Shown here piece by piece: positions 8,408 through 18,369 of a stretch of DNA of 46,688 bases. The translations under genes and the position numbers were made by a program. The notes under the pieces were generated by a model. It was not told the origin of the DNA. It ran no database searches and saw nothing but the letters and a program-made list of their open reading frames with translations. The stretch comes from an uncultured Azospirillum sp. (GTDB lineage Bacteria > Pseudomonadota > Alphaproteobacteria > Azospirillales > Azospirillaceae): assembly GCF_946480385.1 (NCBI RefSeq), contig NZ_CAMLJP010000042.1, positions 1 through 46,688 of the forward strand, given 5' to 3'. How positions within the stretch are numbered: position 1 is the first letter of the stretch; each line of letters starts with the position of its first letter.

Positions 8408-10948
8408 ATGACCAACCTCAGCCTCGCGCTCCGCCTTGCCCGGCGGGAGCTGCGCACCGGACTGAAGGGGTTCTGGGTCTTCCTCGCCTGCCTCGCGCTG
8501 GGGGTGGCGGCCATCGCCTCGGTTCAGTCGGTGTCGAGCGGGTTGCTCGACGGGCTGGCAAGCGACGGGCGGTCGATCCTGGGCGGTGACGTCGCGTTGC
8601 GGCAACTCTACAGCCCGCCGACCGACGAGCAGATGGCGGTGCTGAAAGCCGATGGCCGGGTCTCGACCTCCGCCGAGATGCGGGCGATGGCCCGCGCCGC
8701 GGACGAGACGCGCTCCTCGCTGGTCGAGTTGAAGGCGGTCGACGACCTCTATCCGCTCTACGGCACCGTCACGCTGGAGGGCGGCGGCGACCTGCGCGAC
8801 GCGCTGGCGCTGAAGGACGGCCGCTGGGGCGCCGTGATCGAAGCCAGTCTGGTGGACAGGCTGGGCGCGAAGCCCGGCGACACCATCCGCATCGGCGAAG
8901 GCGCCTACCGCGTCGCTGCCGTGCTGGACCGCGAGCCGGACCGCGCCTCCTCCAACGCCTTTTCGCTGGGACCAAGAGTGCTGGTGGCGCTGCCGTCGCT
9001 GCAGGGCACCGGGTTGCTGCAACCGGGCAGTCTTACATGGTGGAGCGCCAAGGTGGCGCTGCCGCCGCAAACCGACCTGAAGGCGTGGCAGGAGGGATTG
9101 CGCACCCGCTTCCCCGATGCGCCTTGGCGGATGCGCGACTACACCAACGCCTCGCCGCAGATCGAACGCTTCATCGACCGCATGACGCTGTTCCTGACTC
9201 TGGTCGGGCTGACCGCGCTGCTGGTCGGCGGCGTCGGGGTGGGCAACGCGGTGCGCAGCCATCTGGACTCGCGCGCCCGCACCATCGCCATGATGAAGTG
9301 CATCGGCGCGCCCGGCGCGCTGGTGTTCCAGCTCTATCTGGCGCAGATCCTGGCGCTGGCGGTGCTGGGGATCGTCATCGGGCTGGCGCTGGGCGCGGTG
9401 GCGCCGCTGGCGCTGGGGCGGCTGCTCGACGGCGTGCTGCCGGTGTCGGCCCATATCGGCGTCTATCCCGGAGCCCTGGCGCTCGCCGCGCTCTATGGCG
9501 TGCTGACCGCGCTGACCTTCTCGCTGTGGCCGCTCGGCCGGGCGCGCGAGGTGCCGGCGGGTGCCCTGTTTCGCGACGTGATCGCTCCCGCCGGCGGGCA
9601 TCCGCGCACGCCCTATACCGTGGCGATGATCCTGTCGGCTTTGGCGCTCGCCGGGCTGGCGGTGCTGACCGCGCATAACAAGCTCTTCGCCCTGTGGTTC
9701 GTCGGCGGGTCGATCGCCACCTTCCTCGCGTTCCGCGCCGCGGCGGCGCTGGTCACCTGGGGGGCGAAGCGGGTGGGCCAGAGAGTGGTTGGCCGCGTCC
9801 GTCGTCCCGGGCTGCGGCTGGCGCTCGCCAACCTGCACCGGCCGGGCAACCCGACGGCGGCGGTGGTGCTGTCGCTCGGGCTCGGCCTGACGGTGCTGGT
9901 CGCCATCGCGCTGATCCAGGGCAACTTCTCCCGCCGGGTGTCGGAGACGATCCCGCAGGACGCCCCCGCCTTCTTCTTCGTCGACATCCAGCGCGACCAG
10001 TTCGATCCCTTGCGCGACCTCGTGACCGCCGTCCCAGGCACCAGCGCCTTCGAGGCGGTGCCGAGCCTGCGCGGCCGGATCGAGCGGGTGAACGGGCAGG
10101 AGGCCGAAAAGGCGCTGGTCAACCCGGAGCAGGCCTGGATCCTGGCCGGCGACCGCGGCATCACCTATTCCGCGACGGTGCCGAAGCATTCCACCGTCAC
10201 CGCCGGCAGCTGGTGGCCGCAGGATTACGCCGGGCCGCCGCTGATCTCCATCCACCAAAGCGTCGCCGAGGCCTTCGGCATCGGTCCCGGCGCGACCATG
10301 ACCATCAACATCCTGGGCCGCAGCATCGAGGCGAAGGTCGCCAACGTGCGCTCCGCCGATTTCAGCAGCATGGCGATCAACTTCACCATGGTCTTCGCCC
10401 CCGGCACGCTGGAAGGCGCGCCGCAGACCTGGGTCGCCACCGTCCGCGCCACGCCGGAGGCCGAAACGCAGGTGCAGCGCGCGGTGCTGCAACGCTTCCC
10501 CAACATCACGATGGTCCGGGTCAAGGACGCGCTGGACACGGTGGCGGAGATGCTGGGCCATATCGGCACGGCGGTGCGCATCGTCGCCGGCATCACGCTG
10601 GCCGCCGGCACGCTGGTTCTGGCCGGTGCGGTCGCCGCCGGGCACCGCCGCCGGGTCTATGACGCGGTGGTGCTGAAGGTGCTGGGGGCGACGCGCGGCG
10701 ACGTGCTGCGCGCCTTCCTGCTGGAATACGGGCTGCTCGGCCTGCTGACCGCGCTCATCGCCGGCGTCATCGGCACGCTGACCGCCTGGGCGGTGCTGAC
10801 CTTCCTGATGCATTGGGAGTGGAGCTTCCTGCCGTCGGCGGTGATCACCACCGCAGTGCTGAGCACGGCGATCACGCTCGCTTTCGGGTTCTATGGTACT
10901 TGGCGGGCTCTGGGCCAGCCTTCGGCGCCATTGCTTCGGAACGAATGA
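8408..10948 (+). CDS. ybbP: FtsX-like ABC permease, YbbP type
   Basis: An 846-residue inner-membrane permease partnering the upstream ATPase. One transmembrane helix lies near residues 20-40, followed by a large periplasmic domain, a first FtsX core near 260-370, helices near 400-460, a second core near 480, another periplasmic part, and C-terminal helices with the VVLKVLGATRGDVLRAFLLEY motif of this family. Two FtsX repeats in one chain are typical of YbbP. GGGGGAG lies 8 bp before the ATG; a GTG at 8399 overlapping the ATPase stop is the alternative. E. coli YbbAP is linked to export or defence against hydrophobic compounds; the substrate here is unknown. Confidence 0.93.
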   Translation: MTNLSLALRLARRELRTGLKGFWVFLACLALGVAAIASVQSVSSGLLDGLASDGRSILGGDVALRQLYSPPTDEQMAVLKADGRVSTSAEMRAMARAADETRSSLVELKAVDDLYPLYGTVTLEGGGDLRDALALKDGRWGAVIEASLVDRLGAKPGDTIRIGEGAYRVAAVLDREPDRASSNAFSLGPRVLVALPSLQGTGLLQPGSLTWWSAKVALPPQTDLKAWQEGLRTRFPDAPWRMRDYTNASPQIERFIDRMTLFLTLVGLTALLVGGVGVGNAVRSHLDSRARTIAMMKCIGAPGALVFQLYLAQILALAVLGIVIGLALGAVAPLALGRLLDGVLPVSAHIGVYPGALALAALYGVLTALTFSLWPLGRAREVPAGALFRDVIAPAGGHPRTPYTVAMILSALALAGLAVLTAHNKLFALWFVGGSIATFLAFRAAAALVTWGAKRVGQRVVGRVRRPGLRLALANLHRPGNPTAAVVLSLGLGLTVLVAIALIQGNFSRRVSETIPQDAPAFFFVDIQRDQFDPLRDLVTAVPGTSAFEAVPSLRGRIERVNGQEAEKALVNPEQAWILAGDRGITYSATVPKHSTVTAGSWWPQDYAGPPLISIHQSVAEAFGIGPGATMTINILGRSIEAKVANVRSADFSSMAINFTMVFAPGTLEGAPQTWVATVRATPEAETQVQRAVLQRFPNITMVRVKDALDTVAEMLGHIGTAVRIVAGITLAAGTLVLAGAVAAGHRRRVYDAVVLKVLGATRGDVLRAFLLEYGLLGLLTALIAGVIGTLTAWAVLTFLMHWEWSFLPSAVITTAVLSTAITLAFGFYGTWRALGQPSAPLLRNE

Positions 10949-10988
10949 TTCGCGCGTCAGAAAGCCGCAGGAAAAACGAATCGTGAAA

Positions 10989-11009
10989 GCTTTTTCATCT
11001 AGAAAAAGC
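10989..11009. repeat. Small A/T inverted repeat before the BI-1 gene
   Basis: GCTTTTTC (10989-10996) and GAAAAAGC (11002-11009) form a perfect 8-bp inverted repeat with a 5-base loop, in the 146-bp gap between ybbP and the BI-1 gene. It could be a weak terminator for ybbP or a protein-binding site. No function is assigned. Confidence 0.4.
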
Positions 11010-11023
11010 GCTGCCGATTCCTA

Positions 11024-11052
11024 TTGAACCGCCTGACGGACTCGCCAATATG
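11024..11052 (+). promoter_or_regulatory. Possible sigma-70-like promoter for the BI-1 gene
   Basis: TTGAAC (11024-11029) and AATATG (11047-11052) lie 17 bp apart, about 45 bp before the ATG at 11095. The -10 match is only 3 of 6, so this is a weak prediction. Confidence 0.25.
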
Positions 11053-11094
11053 TCCTGCGACGGGATCACCCAATTCCACCGAGGAAACCAAACC

Positions 11095-11820
11095 ATGGCA
11101 GACCCGACCTATAACCGCTTCGCGACCGCAGGCCGCGCGACAGATCGGGGATACTTCGACGAAGGCCTGCGCCAGCACATGCTGCGCGTGTACAACTACA
11201 TGGGTGCCGGCCTGATCCTGACGGGTCTGGTCGCCGCGCTCGTGTCCTCCAGCCCGGCCATGCTCCAGGCCATCTTCGGCACGCCGCTGAAGTGGGTGGT
11301 CATGCTGGCCCCGTTGGCTTTCGTCATGGTGCTGTCCTTCGGCATCCAGCGCCTGTCCTTCGCATCGGCACAGATGATCTTCTGGGCCTATTGCGGTGCC
11401 ATGGGCCTGTCGATGTCGGCCATCTTCCTGGTCTTCACCGGGGCGTCGATCGCGCTGACCTTCTTCGTCACCGCCGCAACCTTCCTGGCGATGAGCCTCT
11501 ACGGCTACACCACGAAGGCCGACCTGTCGAAGATGGGCTCGTTCCTGATGATGGGCGTCATCGGCCTGGTGATCGCCGGTCTGGCGAACATCTTCTTCCA
11601 GTCGCCGGCCCTGCACTTCGCGATCTCCGCCATCGGCGTGCTGATCTTCACCGGTCTGACCGCCTATGACACCCAGGCGATCAAGGAAAGCTACGCCGAG
11701 GGCTACGATCACGAGAGCACCGGCAAGCTGGCCCTGATGGGCGCCCTGACGCTGTACCTGGACTTCATCAACCTGTTCCAGTTCCTGCTGCAGTTCCTGG
11801 GCCAGCGCAACAACGACTGA
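11095..11820 (+). CDS. Bax inhibitor-1 / YccA family membrane protein
   Basis: A 241-residue integral membrane protein with seven hydrophobic helices after a short soluble N-terminus (RATDRGYFDEGLRQHMLRVYNYM, a typical start of alphaproteobacterial BI-1 proteins). The family signature region near LIFTGLTAYDTQAIKESY is clear. Bacterial members act as pH-sensitive Ca2+ leak channels or interact with FtsH; the role here is not known. GAGGAAA lies about 8 bp before the ATG, which decides the start over the in-frame ATG at 11050. It is a single gene with its own strong terminator. Confidence 0.95.
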   Translation: MADPTYNRFATAGRATDRGYFDEGLRQHMLRVYNYMGAGLILTGLVAALVSSSPAMLQAIFGTPLKWVVMLAPLAFVMVLSFGIQRLSFASAQMIFWAYCGAMGLSMSAIFLVFTGASIALTFFVTAATFLAMSLYGYTTKADLSKMGSFLMMGVIGLVIAGLANIFFQSPALHFAISAIGVLIFTGLTAYDTQAIKESYAEGYDHESTGKLALMGALTLYLDFINLFQFLLQFLGQRNND

Positions 11821-11860
11821 CCCCGAGACGCCTGATCGGACAAGCATCGGATCAAGCAGC

Positions 11861-11898
11861 AACCGCCCGGAAGCCCCCGCTTCCGGGCGGTTTTCTTT
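11861..11898 (+). terminator. Strong rho-independent terminator after the BI-1 gene
   Basis: A perfect 13-bp stem (11861-11873 with 11880-11892), a 6-base loop, then TTCTTTT. It lies 40 bp after the stop codon and just before the convergent SAM hydrolase gene. Confidence 0.9.
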
Positions 11899-11901
11899 TG
11901 C

Positions 11902-12630
11902 TCAGGTCTCCACCGTCACCGGATCGCCGACCGCCAGACCCAGCACCCGGTCGGCCCGCCCGCGGTTGACGGCGATCTCCGCCAGCCCGTTGGAGTTCCC
12001 GTACCACAGCGGCTGCCCCGGCCCGACGGCGCCGAAGGTGCGGACGCGGGCGATGCGGCTGCCGGCGGCGGACAGCACCGCATCGGCGGGCAGGGTGGAT
12101 GCCCGCATGCCAGTCATGGCGTTGCCGTAGACGTCGACATAGACGATGCGCGGCAGTTCGTCCGGCCAGTCGGGACGGTCGATGGCGGCGGGGGCGAGCG
12201 GGCTGCGCTCGATGCTGCGTCCGGTGGCGAGGCCGGAGGCGACGGGGGCGAACAGGTCGCGGCCATGGAAGCTGGCGGACAGCCGGTCCGGGATCCAGTC
12301 GATGGTCCAGGCGTTTAGCGACGTTGCACGGCGGGCGATCAGGGCGAAGAGGCCGTTGTCGGGGCCGACGAACCAGCGCCCGTCGGCTTCCACTATCACC
12401 GGCCGCCGGTCGGTGCCGACGCCGGGATCGACGACGCAGAGGAAGACGCTGCCGGCGGGAAAGGCCGGGGCGTAGGCGGCCAGCAGATAGGCGGACAGCT
12501 GCGGGTCGAAGGCGGGGGCGTCGGCGAAGAGGTCGATGACGGGGACGGTGGGCGCCTGTTGCGCCAACACCGCCTTCATCTGGCCGGTGTAGGGGCCGGA
12601 GAGGCCGAAGTCGGTGAAGAGCAGGATCAT
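11902..12630 (-). CDS. SAM hydrolase (DUF62 / SAM hydroxide adenosyltransferase)
   Basis: A 242-residue protein of the DUF62 family, related to fluorinase and chlorinase but expected to use water or hydroxide, splitting S-adenosylmethionine into adenosine and methionine. Visible family motifs are LFTDFGLSGPYTGQMKAVL at the N-terminus, VVDPGVGTDRR, GPDNGLF, and SFHGRDLFAPVAS. The C-terminal domain has the WYGNSNGLAEIAVN segment. AGAAGG lies 10 bp before the ATG. It is monocistronic, with a palindromic repeat separating its start from the phoB stop. The physiological purpose of these enzymes is unclear. Confidence 0.9.
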   Translation of the reverse strand: MILLFTDFGLSGPYTGQMKAVLAQQAPTVPVIDLFADAPAFDPQLSAYLLAAYAPAFPAGSVFLCVVDPGVGTDRRPVIVEADGRWFVGPDNGLFALIARRATSLNAWTIDWIPDRLSASFHGRDLFAPVASGLATGRSIERSPLAPAAIDRPDWPDELPRIVYVDVYGNAMTGMRASTLPADAVLSAAGSRIARVRTFGAVGPGQPLWYGNSNGLAEIAVNRGRADRVLGLAVGDPVTVET

Positions 12631-12653
12631 GACGTTTTGCCTTCTCTGCGGCT

Positions 12654-12782
12654 TTGCCCCCTCCCTAACCCTCCCCCGCTATCGCGGGAGAGGGAACTCC
12701 GCCGCTTCGCGATTCAATTCACGCTGACAAGCATCCTACCCCCTCTCCCACCGAAGGTGGGGGAGGGATGGGGAGGGGGCAA
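12654..12782. repeat. Intergenic palindromic repeat, copy 2
   Basis: Outer arms at 12654-12677 and 12759-12782 are inverted copies agreeing at 22 of 24 bases. Smaller hairpins (GCTATCGCGGG region and CCACCGAAGGTGG) lie inside. It fills the gap between phoB and the SAM hydrolase gene, both on the minus strand, and resembles the repeats at 4539 and 21325. Confidence 0.85.
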
Positions 12783-12798
12783 TCGACGTCAACAACCC

Positions 12799-13503
12799 TC
12801 ACACCGACTTCGTATCCAGCGCGTAGCCCGCCGACCGCACGGTGCGGATCAGGTCCAGTTCGTCCTCTTCGTTCATCGCCTTGCGCAGGCGGCGGATGTG
12901 TACGTCGACCGTACGCGGCTCGACGTACACGTCGTGGCCCCACACCAGATCGAGCAGCTGTTCGCGCGAGAAGACGCGGCCGGGATGCTGCATGAAGTGG
13001 CGCAGCAGACGGAATTCCGTCGGCCCCAGATGTACGTCCCGGCTGTTGCGGCGTACGCGGTGGGCGGCCAGATCCATCGTCACGTCGGCGAAGGTCAGCA
13101 CCTCGTCCGTCATGCCGGGGGAGGCGCGGCGCAGCACGGCGCGCATACGCGCCACCAGTTCGGTGGGGGAGAAGGGCTTGGTGATGTAGTCGTCGGCACC
13201 GGAATTCAGGCCGCGCACCCGGTCGCCTTCCTCACCGCGGGCGGTCAGCATGATGATCGGAATGTCGCGGGTCTTGGCGTTGCGGCGCAGCTGGCGGCAG
13301 ACCTCCAGCCCGCTCATCAGCGGCAGCATCCAGTCGAGCAGCACGATGTGCGGCGTCTGTTCGCCGGCGGCCAGCAAGGCCTCCTCGCCGTCGCTGGCGG
13401 TGGCGACGCGGAAGCCTTCCTTTTCCAGGTTGTACTTCAGCAGCGTCAGGATGTCGGCCTCGTCCTCGACGATCAGGACGAGCGGCTTGAGGGCCGCGTT
13501 CAT
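12799..13503 (-). CDS. phoB: Phosphate response regulator PhoB
   Basis: An OmpR-family response regulator that activates phosphate-starvation genes after phosphorylation by PhoR. The 234-residue form has a receiver domain (about 5-122) with acidic E13/D14, phospho-acceptor D57 (VLLDWMLP) and the conserved Lys in YITKPFSP. A winged-helix DNA-binding domain (about 135-232) follows, ending in VRSAGYALD. GGAG lies 6 bp before the ATG at 13503. A longer start at 13545 with AAAAGG before it is possible. It follows pstB directly with only 102 bp between, where many relatives have phoU. Confidence 0.95.
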   Translation of the reverse strand: MNAALKPLVLIVEDEADILTLLKYNLEKEGFRVATASDGEEALLAAGEQTPHIVLLDWMLPLMSGLEVCRQLRRNAKTRDIPIIMLTARGEEGDRVRGLNSGADDYITKPFSPTELVARMRAVLRRASPGMTDEVLTFADVTMDLAAHRVRRNSRDVHLGPTEFRLLRHFMQHPGRVFSREQLLDLVWGHDVYVEPRTVDVHIRRLRKAMNEEDELDLIRTVRSAGYALDTKSV

Positions 13504-13605
13504 GGTGGCTCCGTTCACAGCGCGCGTCTCGACGTTAACCGGCATGGCACAGCCTTTTCAACACAGGAGGGAAGGGGGGGCAGCATCGGGCACAGGGGCA
13601 GCGGC

Positions 13606-14448
<843 letters not shown>

Positions 14449-14455
14449 GGGGTGT

Positions 14456-15766
14456 TCACCACCGTCTCTCGAAAATCTTGCGCAGGATCACGGCCGCCCC
14501 GTTCAGCAGGATCAGGACGCCGAGCAGGATCAGGATCGCCGCCGAGGTACGCTCGGTGAAGGCACGTTCCGGGCTGTCGGCCCACATGTAGATCTGCACC
14601 GGCAGCACCGTGGCGCTGTCGGTCAGCCCATGGGGAATGTCGACGATGAAGGCGACCATGCCGATCATCAGCAGCGGCGCCGTCTCGCCCAGCGCGCGGG
14701 CCATGCCGATGATGGTGCCGGTCAGGATGCCGGGCATCGCCAGCGGCAGCACATGATGCAGCACCGTCTGCAAGGGCGAGGCGCCGATGCCCAGCGCCGC
14801 CTGACGGATCGACGGCGGCACCGCCTTCAGCGCGACGCGGGAGGCGATGATGATGACCGGCAGCGTCATCAGCGCCATCACCAGCCCGCCGACCAGCGGC
14901 GCCGAGCGCGGCATGCCGAAGAAGCCGAGGAACACCGCGAGGCCGAGCAGGCCGAAGATGATCGACGGCACCGCGGCGAGGTTGTTGATGTTCACCTCGA
15001 TCAGGTCGGTCCAGCGGTTCTTCGGCGCGAACTCCTCCAGATAGACCGCGGCGGCGATGCCCACCGGCACCGACAGCGCCATGGTCACCAGCAGGGTCAG
15101 CAGCGAGCCGACGATGGCGCCGCCGATGCCGGCCTGCTCCGGCTCACGGCTGTCGCCGGCGGTGAACAGGGTGGTGTTGAAGCCCTGCGCCAGCGCGCCG
15201 GAGGCCAGCAGCGCGTCGGTTGCAGCAACCTTGGCATCGCTGAGGCCGCGCTCGCTTTCCGGCAGGTCGCGGCGGTAGCCGCCCTTCACCAGCTGGTCGA
15301 TCTGGTCGTCGGCACGGACCCAGACGGTCTGCGTCGTCCCGACCAGCGCCGGGTCCTTGGCGACCATCGCCTCCAGCTCGTACGGCGCGCCCGACGACAG
15401 CAGGTCGTTCAGCACGCGCTTGCCGGCGCGGTCGGTCACCTGCGGGAACTGGGCATAGAGCGCCCGGCGCAGCAGGGCGGTGTAGTTGCGGTCGGCGACC
15501 TCCGCCGGATCCAGCGTCACCTCCAGCCGGATCCGCGCCTCCAGGAAGGCACTGGCGCCCTTGGCGACGATGGAGCCCAGCAGCAGCACCAGGATCAACG
15601 CCGCCAGCGCCACCGCGGCGGCGCCGGCCAGCCGGAAGCGGCGCTCCGCGGCATGGCGGGCGCGCAGCCGGCGGGCGAAGGCCTCGCTGCGCAGGCGCGA
15701 TTTCACGGGGGTGGGGGCGGGGGATGGCGTCACGGCCGCCACGTCCTGCTCGACGAGGTCAGTCAT
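14456..15766 (-). CDS. pstA: Phosphate ABC transporter permease PstA, extended form
   Basis: Inner-membrane permease subunit of the phosphate importer. At 436 residues it is much longer than E. coli PstA (about 296). A soluble N-terminus and one helix (about 48-68) precede a ~140-residue extracytoplasmic insert of the DUF3333 kind, followed by the standard permease core. The core carries the EAA loop ([23 protein letters not shown]) and the [17 protein letters not shown] segment. Its start overlaps the end of pstC by 8 bp, so translation is coupled. Confidence 0.95.
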   Translation of the reverse strand: MTDLVEQDVAAVTPSPAPTPVKSRLRSEAFARRLRARHAAERRFRLAGAAAVALAALILVLLLGSIVAKGASAFLEARIRLEVTLDPAEVADRNYTALLRRALYAQFPQVTDRAGKRVLNDLLSSGAPYELEAMVAKDPALVGTTQTVWVRADDQIDQLVKGGYRRDLPESERGLSDAKVAATDALLASGALAQGFNTTLFTAGDSREPEQAGIGGAIVGSLLTLLVTMALSVPVGIAAAVYLEEFAPKNRWTDLIEVNINNLAAVPSIIFGLLGLAVFLGFFGMPRSAPLVGGLVMALMTLPVIIIASRVALKAVPPSIRQAALGIGASPLQTVLHHVLPLAMPGILTGTIIGMARALGETAPLLMIGMVAFIVDIPHGLTDSATVLPVQIYMWADSPERAFTERTSAAILILLGVLILLNGAAVILRKIFERRW

Positions 15767-17141
15767 ATTTTTCCCGATAGGTCCGGACCACCCGCAGGGC
15801 GACCATGTTGAGGCACAGCGTGACGAGGAACAGCACGAGGCCGAGACCGAAGGCCGACAGCGTCTTCGGGCTGTCGAACTCCTGGTCGCCGACCAGCAGC
15901 GTGGCGATCTGGGTGGTGACGGTGGTGACGGCCTGCAGCGGGTTGGCGGTCAGGTTGGCGGTCAGGCCCGACGCCATGGTGACGATCATCGTCTCGCCGA
16001 TGGCGCGGCTGACCGCCAGCATCACCGCGGCGACGATGCCGGGCAGGGCGGCCGGCAGCACCACCTGCTTGATGGTTTCCGACTTGGTGGCGCCGAGACC
16101 ATAGGAGCCGTCGCGCAAGCTCTGCGGCACCGCGTTGATGACGTCGTCGGACAGGGAGCTGACGAAGGGGATGATCATCACCCCCATGACGATGCCGGCG
16201 GCCAGCGCCGATTCCGAACTGACGTCCAGCCCCAGCGCCTCGCCCACCGAACGCACGAAGGGCGCCATCGTCAGCGCGGCGAAGAAGCCGTAGACCACCG
16301 TCGGGATGCCGGCCAGGATCTCCAGCGCCGGTTTCAGCCAGGTGCGCACGCCGCGCCCGGCATATTCCGACATGTAGATCGCCGCCATCAGCCCGACCGG
16401 CACCGCCACCAGCATCGCGATCACGGTGATGAGAAGCGTTCCGGCGAACAGCGGGATCGCGCCGAAGGAACCGCTGGACCCGACCTGATCGGCCCGCATC
16501 GCCATCTGCGGGCTCCAATGGGTGCCGAACAGGAAGTCGAGCGGCGAGACGACGGTGAAGAAGCGCAGCGCCTCGAACAGCAGCGACAGGACGATGCCGA
16601 TCGTGGTCAGGATGGCGACCAGCGAACAGACGACCAGAACAACCCGCACCACCCGCTCCACCGCCGGGCGGGCGCGCAGGTCGGGACCGATGCGGTGGCG
16701 ACCCCAGGCCAGCCCGGCGACGGCAAGGCTGGCGCCGATCGCCAGCAGGCTCCAGTCGGCGAGGTCGCGCAAGGCGGCGTAGCGGCGGGCCGCCTCCATC
16801 ACCAACGGATCGGCCTCACGCCCGGTGGCGATGCCGTGGGCGAGATTGAGGATGTCGGCCTTCAGCAGTCCGACCGACTGGCCGTCGCCGGTGGTCAGCC
16901 GCTCCGGCAAGGCCGACAGCACCAGCTGCATCGCCAGCCAGCCTTCCGACGCCGTCCAGGCGACGAACAGCAGCAGCGCCGGCAGCCCGGCCCACAGCGC
17001 GACATAGACGCCGTGGTAGGAGGGGACCGAATGCAGCTCCGCCACCCGCCCGCCGACCGACGATGCCGCGCGCGACCGGCCGATCAGGAAGCCGATCACG
17101 GTGAGCAGGGCCAGGATCAGGGCGAGGAGGGTCAGCTGCAT
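15759..17141 (-). CDS. pstC: Phosphate ABC transporter permease PstC, extended form
   Basis: Second permease subunit of PstSCAB, 460 residues against roughly 320 in E. coli. The extra length is an N-terminal part with helices near 1-20 and 45-65 and a soluble region up to about 130. The conserved core contains VPVGLMAAIYMSEYA, a Pro-rich turn (GIPTVVYGFFAAL), the EAA loop (VPQSLRDGSYGLGATKSET) and AVSRAIGETMIVT. It starts 44 bp after pstS and overlaps pstA by 8 bp. Confidence 0.95.
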   Translation of the reverse strand: MQLTLLALILALLTVIGFLIGRSRAASSVGGRVAELHSVPSYHGVYVALWAGLPALLLFVAWTASEGWLAMQLVLSALPERLTTGDGQSVGLLKADILNLAHGIATGREADPLVMEAARRYAALRDLADWSLLAIGASLAVAGLAWGRHRIGPDLRARPAVERVVRVVLVVCSLVAILTTIGIVLSLLFEALRFFTVVSPLDFLFGTHWSPQMAMRADQVGSSGSFGAIPLFAGTLLITVIAMLVAVPVGLMAAIYMSEYAGRGVRTWLKPALEILAGIPTVVYGFFAALTMAPFVRSVGEALGLDVSSESALAAGIVMGVMIIPFVSSLSDDVINAVPQSLRDGSYGLGATKSETIKQVVLPAALPGIVAAVMLAVSRAIGETMIVTMASGLTANLTANPLQAVTTVTTQIATLLVGDQEFDSPKTLSAFGLGLVLFLVTLCLNMVALRVVRTYREKYD

Positions 17142-17185
17142 GCGGGTCGCTCAGGCGGAAAAGAGGCAGGCGGAGGAGGGAGGGG

Positions 17186-18241
17186 TCAGAACTGGAGCGG
17201 CGTCAGGCTCACCGCCTCGACGCGGGCCGCCTCGCGCAGCGCCTTCGGTTCCGGGATCAGGCCCTTGTCGACCAGATAGCCGTCGTCGCCCAGCGCGCGT
17301 TCGGAGGTGTATTCGCCGATGAACTCGCGGATACCCGGGATGACGCCGGCATGGGCGTTCTTGACATAGATGTAGAGCGGACGCGCCAGCTCGTATTGGC
17401 CGGCGGCGACGGTTTCCGCCGTCAGATCGACCCCGTCCATCTTCGCAGCCTGCAGCGTGTCGCGATTCTGGTCGAGATAGCTGTAGCCGAAGACGCCGAA
17501 GGCGTTGGGATTGGCGGTCAGCTTCTGGACGATCAGGTTGTCGTTCTCGCCGGCCTCGACATAGGCGCCGTCCTCGCGGATCGTCATGCAGGCACGCTCG
17601 CGCGCCTTCTCGTCGGGAACGGCCTTGGCGACCTCGGCCACCTTATTACAGCCTTCGAGCATCGCCAGCTCGTTGAAGGTGTCGCGCGTTCCGGAGGTGG
17701 GCGGCGGCCCCAGCACCTCGATCGCCGTTTTGGGCAGCGACGGGTCGATGTCGGACCACAGCCGGTAAGGATTGGCGACCAGCGCGCCGTTCACCGGCAC
17801 CTCCTTCGCCAGCGCCTTCCAAAGGATGACGGTGGACAGCGTCACCGGAGCGGCCTTCTTGGACGAGGCCAGCGCGATGCCGTCATAGCCGATCTTCAGT
17901 TCGGTGATCGTGGTGACGCCGTTGGCGGCGCACTGGTCGATTTCCGACTTTTTGATGCGGCGCGAGGCATTGGCGATATCGGGATGGGCGGGGCCGACGC
18001 CGGCGCAGAACAGCTTCAGCCCACCGCCGGTGCCGGTCGATTCGATCACCGGGGTCTTGAACTTTCCGGTCTTGCCGAAGGCCTCCGCCACCGCGGTGGT
18101 GAAGGGGAAGACGGTGGAGGAGCCGACCGCGCGGATCTGGTCGCGCGACTGCGCCGATGCGGGGGCGGCGGCAAGGCCGAGCGCCAAGGCTAGAATCAGG
18201 GTCGGGGCGGTCGCGGCGAAGACATGCGTCCGGGTGGTCAC
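17186..18241 (-). CDS. pstS: Periplasmic phosphate-binding protein PstS
   Basis: Solute-binding protein that captures phosphate in the periplasm for PstCAB. A GTG start at 18241 is chosen because AAGGAGG sits 7 bp upstream and the product (351 residues) opens with a clean signal peptide ending at ASA-QSRDQIRAVGSST. The longer ATG frame to 18295 has no such site. Phosphate-binding features are visible: VGSSTVFPFT, ESTGTGGGLKLF, and PPTSGTRDTFNE. It is first in the pst transcript and is preceded by a Pho box. Confidence 0.96.
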   Translation of the reverse strand: MTTRTHVFAATAPTLILALALGLAAAPASAQSRDQIRAVGSSTVFPFTTAVAEAFGKTGKFKTPVIESTGTGGGLKLFCAGVGPAHPDIANASRRIKKSEIDQCAANGVTTITELKIGYDGIALASSKKAAPVTLSTVILWKALAKEVPVNGALVANPYRLWSDIDPSLPKTAIEVLGPPPTSGTRDTFNELAMLEGCNKVAEVAKAVPDEKARERACMTIREDGAYVEAGENDNLIVQKLTANPNAFGVFGYSYLDQNRDTLQAAKMDGVDLTAETVAAGQYELARPLYIYVKNAHAGVIPGIREFIGEYTSERALGDDGYLVDKGLIPEPKALREAARVEAVSLTPLQF

Positions 18242-18328
18242 GGGTGCCCCTCCTTCAGGAAACGGAGACTGGTCCATCGGAATGGCGCGGACCATAGACC
18301 CGGAGGGCGACCGAATGATTGCGTTTTT

Positions 18329-18346
18329 ATGACACTTTCATGACAG
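18329..18346 (-). promoter_or_regulatory. Pho box upstream of pstS
   Basis: On the minus strand the site reads CTGTCATGAAAGTGTCAT, two 7-base half-sites separated by 4 bases. It closely matches the E. coli-type PhoB site of repeated CTGTCAT elements. It lies 88 bp before the pstS GTG, in the 128-bp gap behind phoR. PhoB probably activates the pst genes, and its own gene at the operon end, from here. Confidence 0.85.
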
Positions 18347-18369
18347 CGTCACGGAATGGCGTGTTTCTC

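Noticed and set aside
8102..10813. A 903-codon minus-strand open frame
   Set aside because: Antisense to ybbA/ybbP with His/Arg/Gly-rich translation and no family features.
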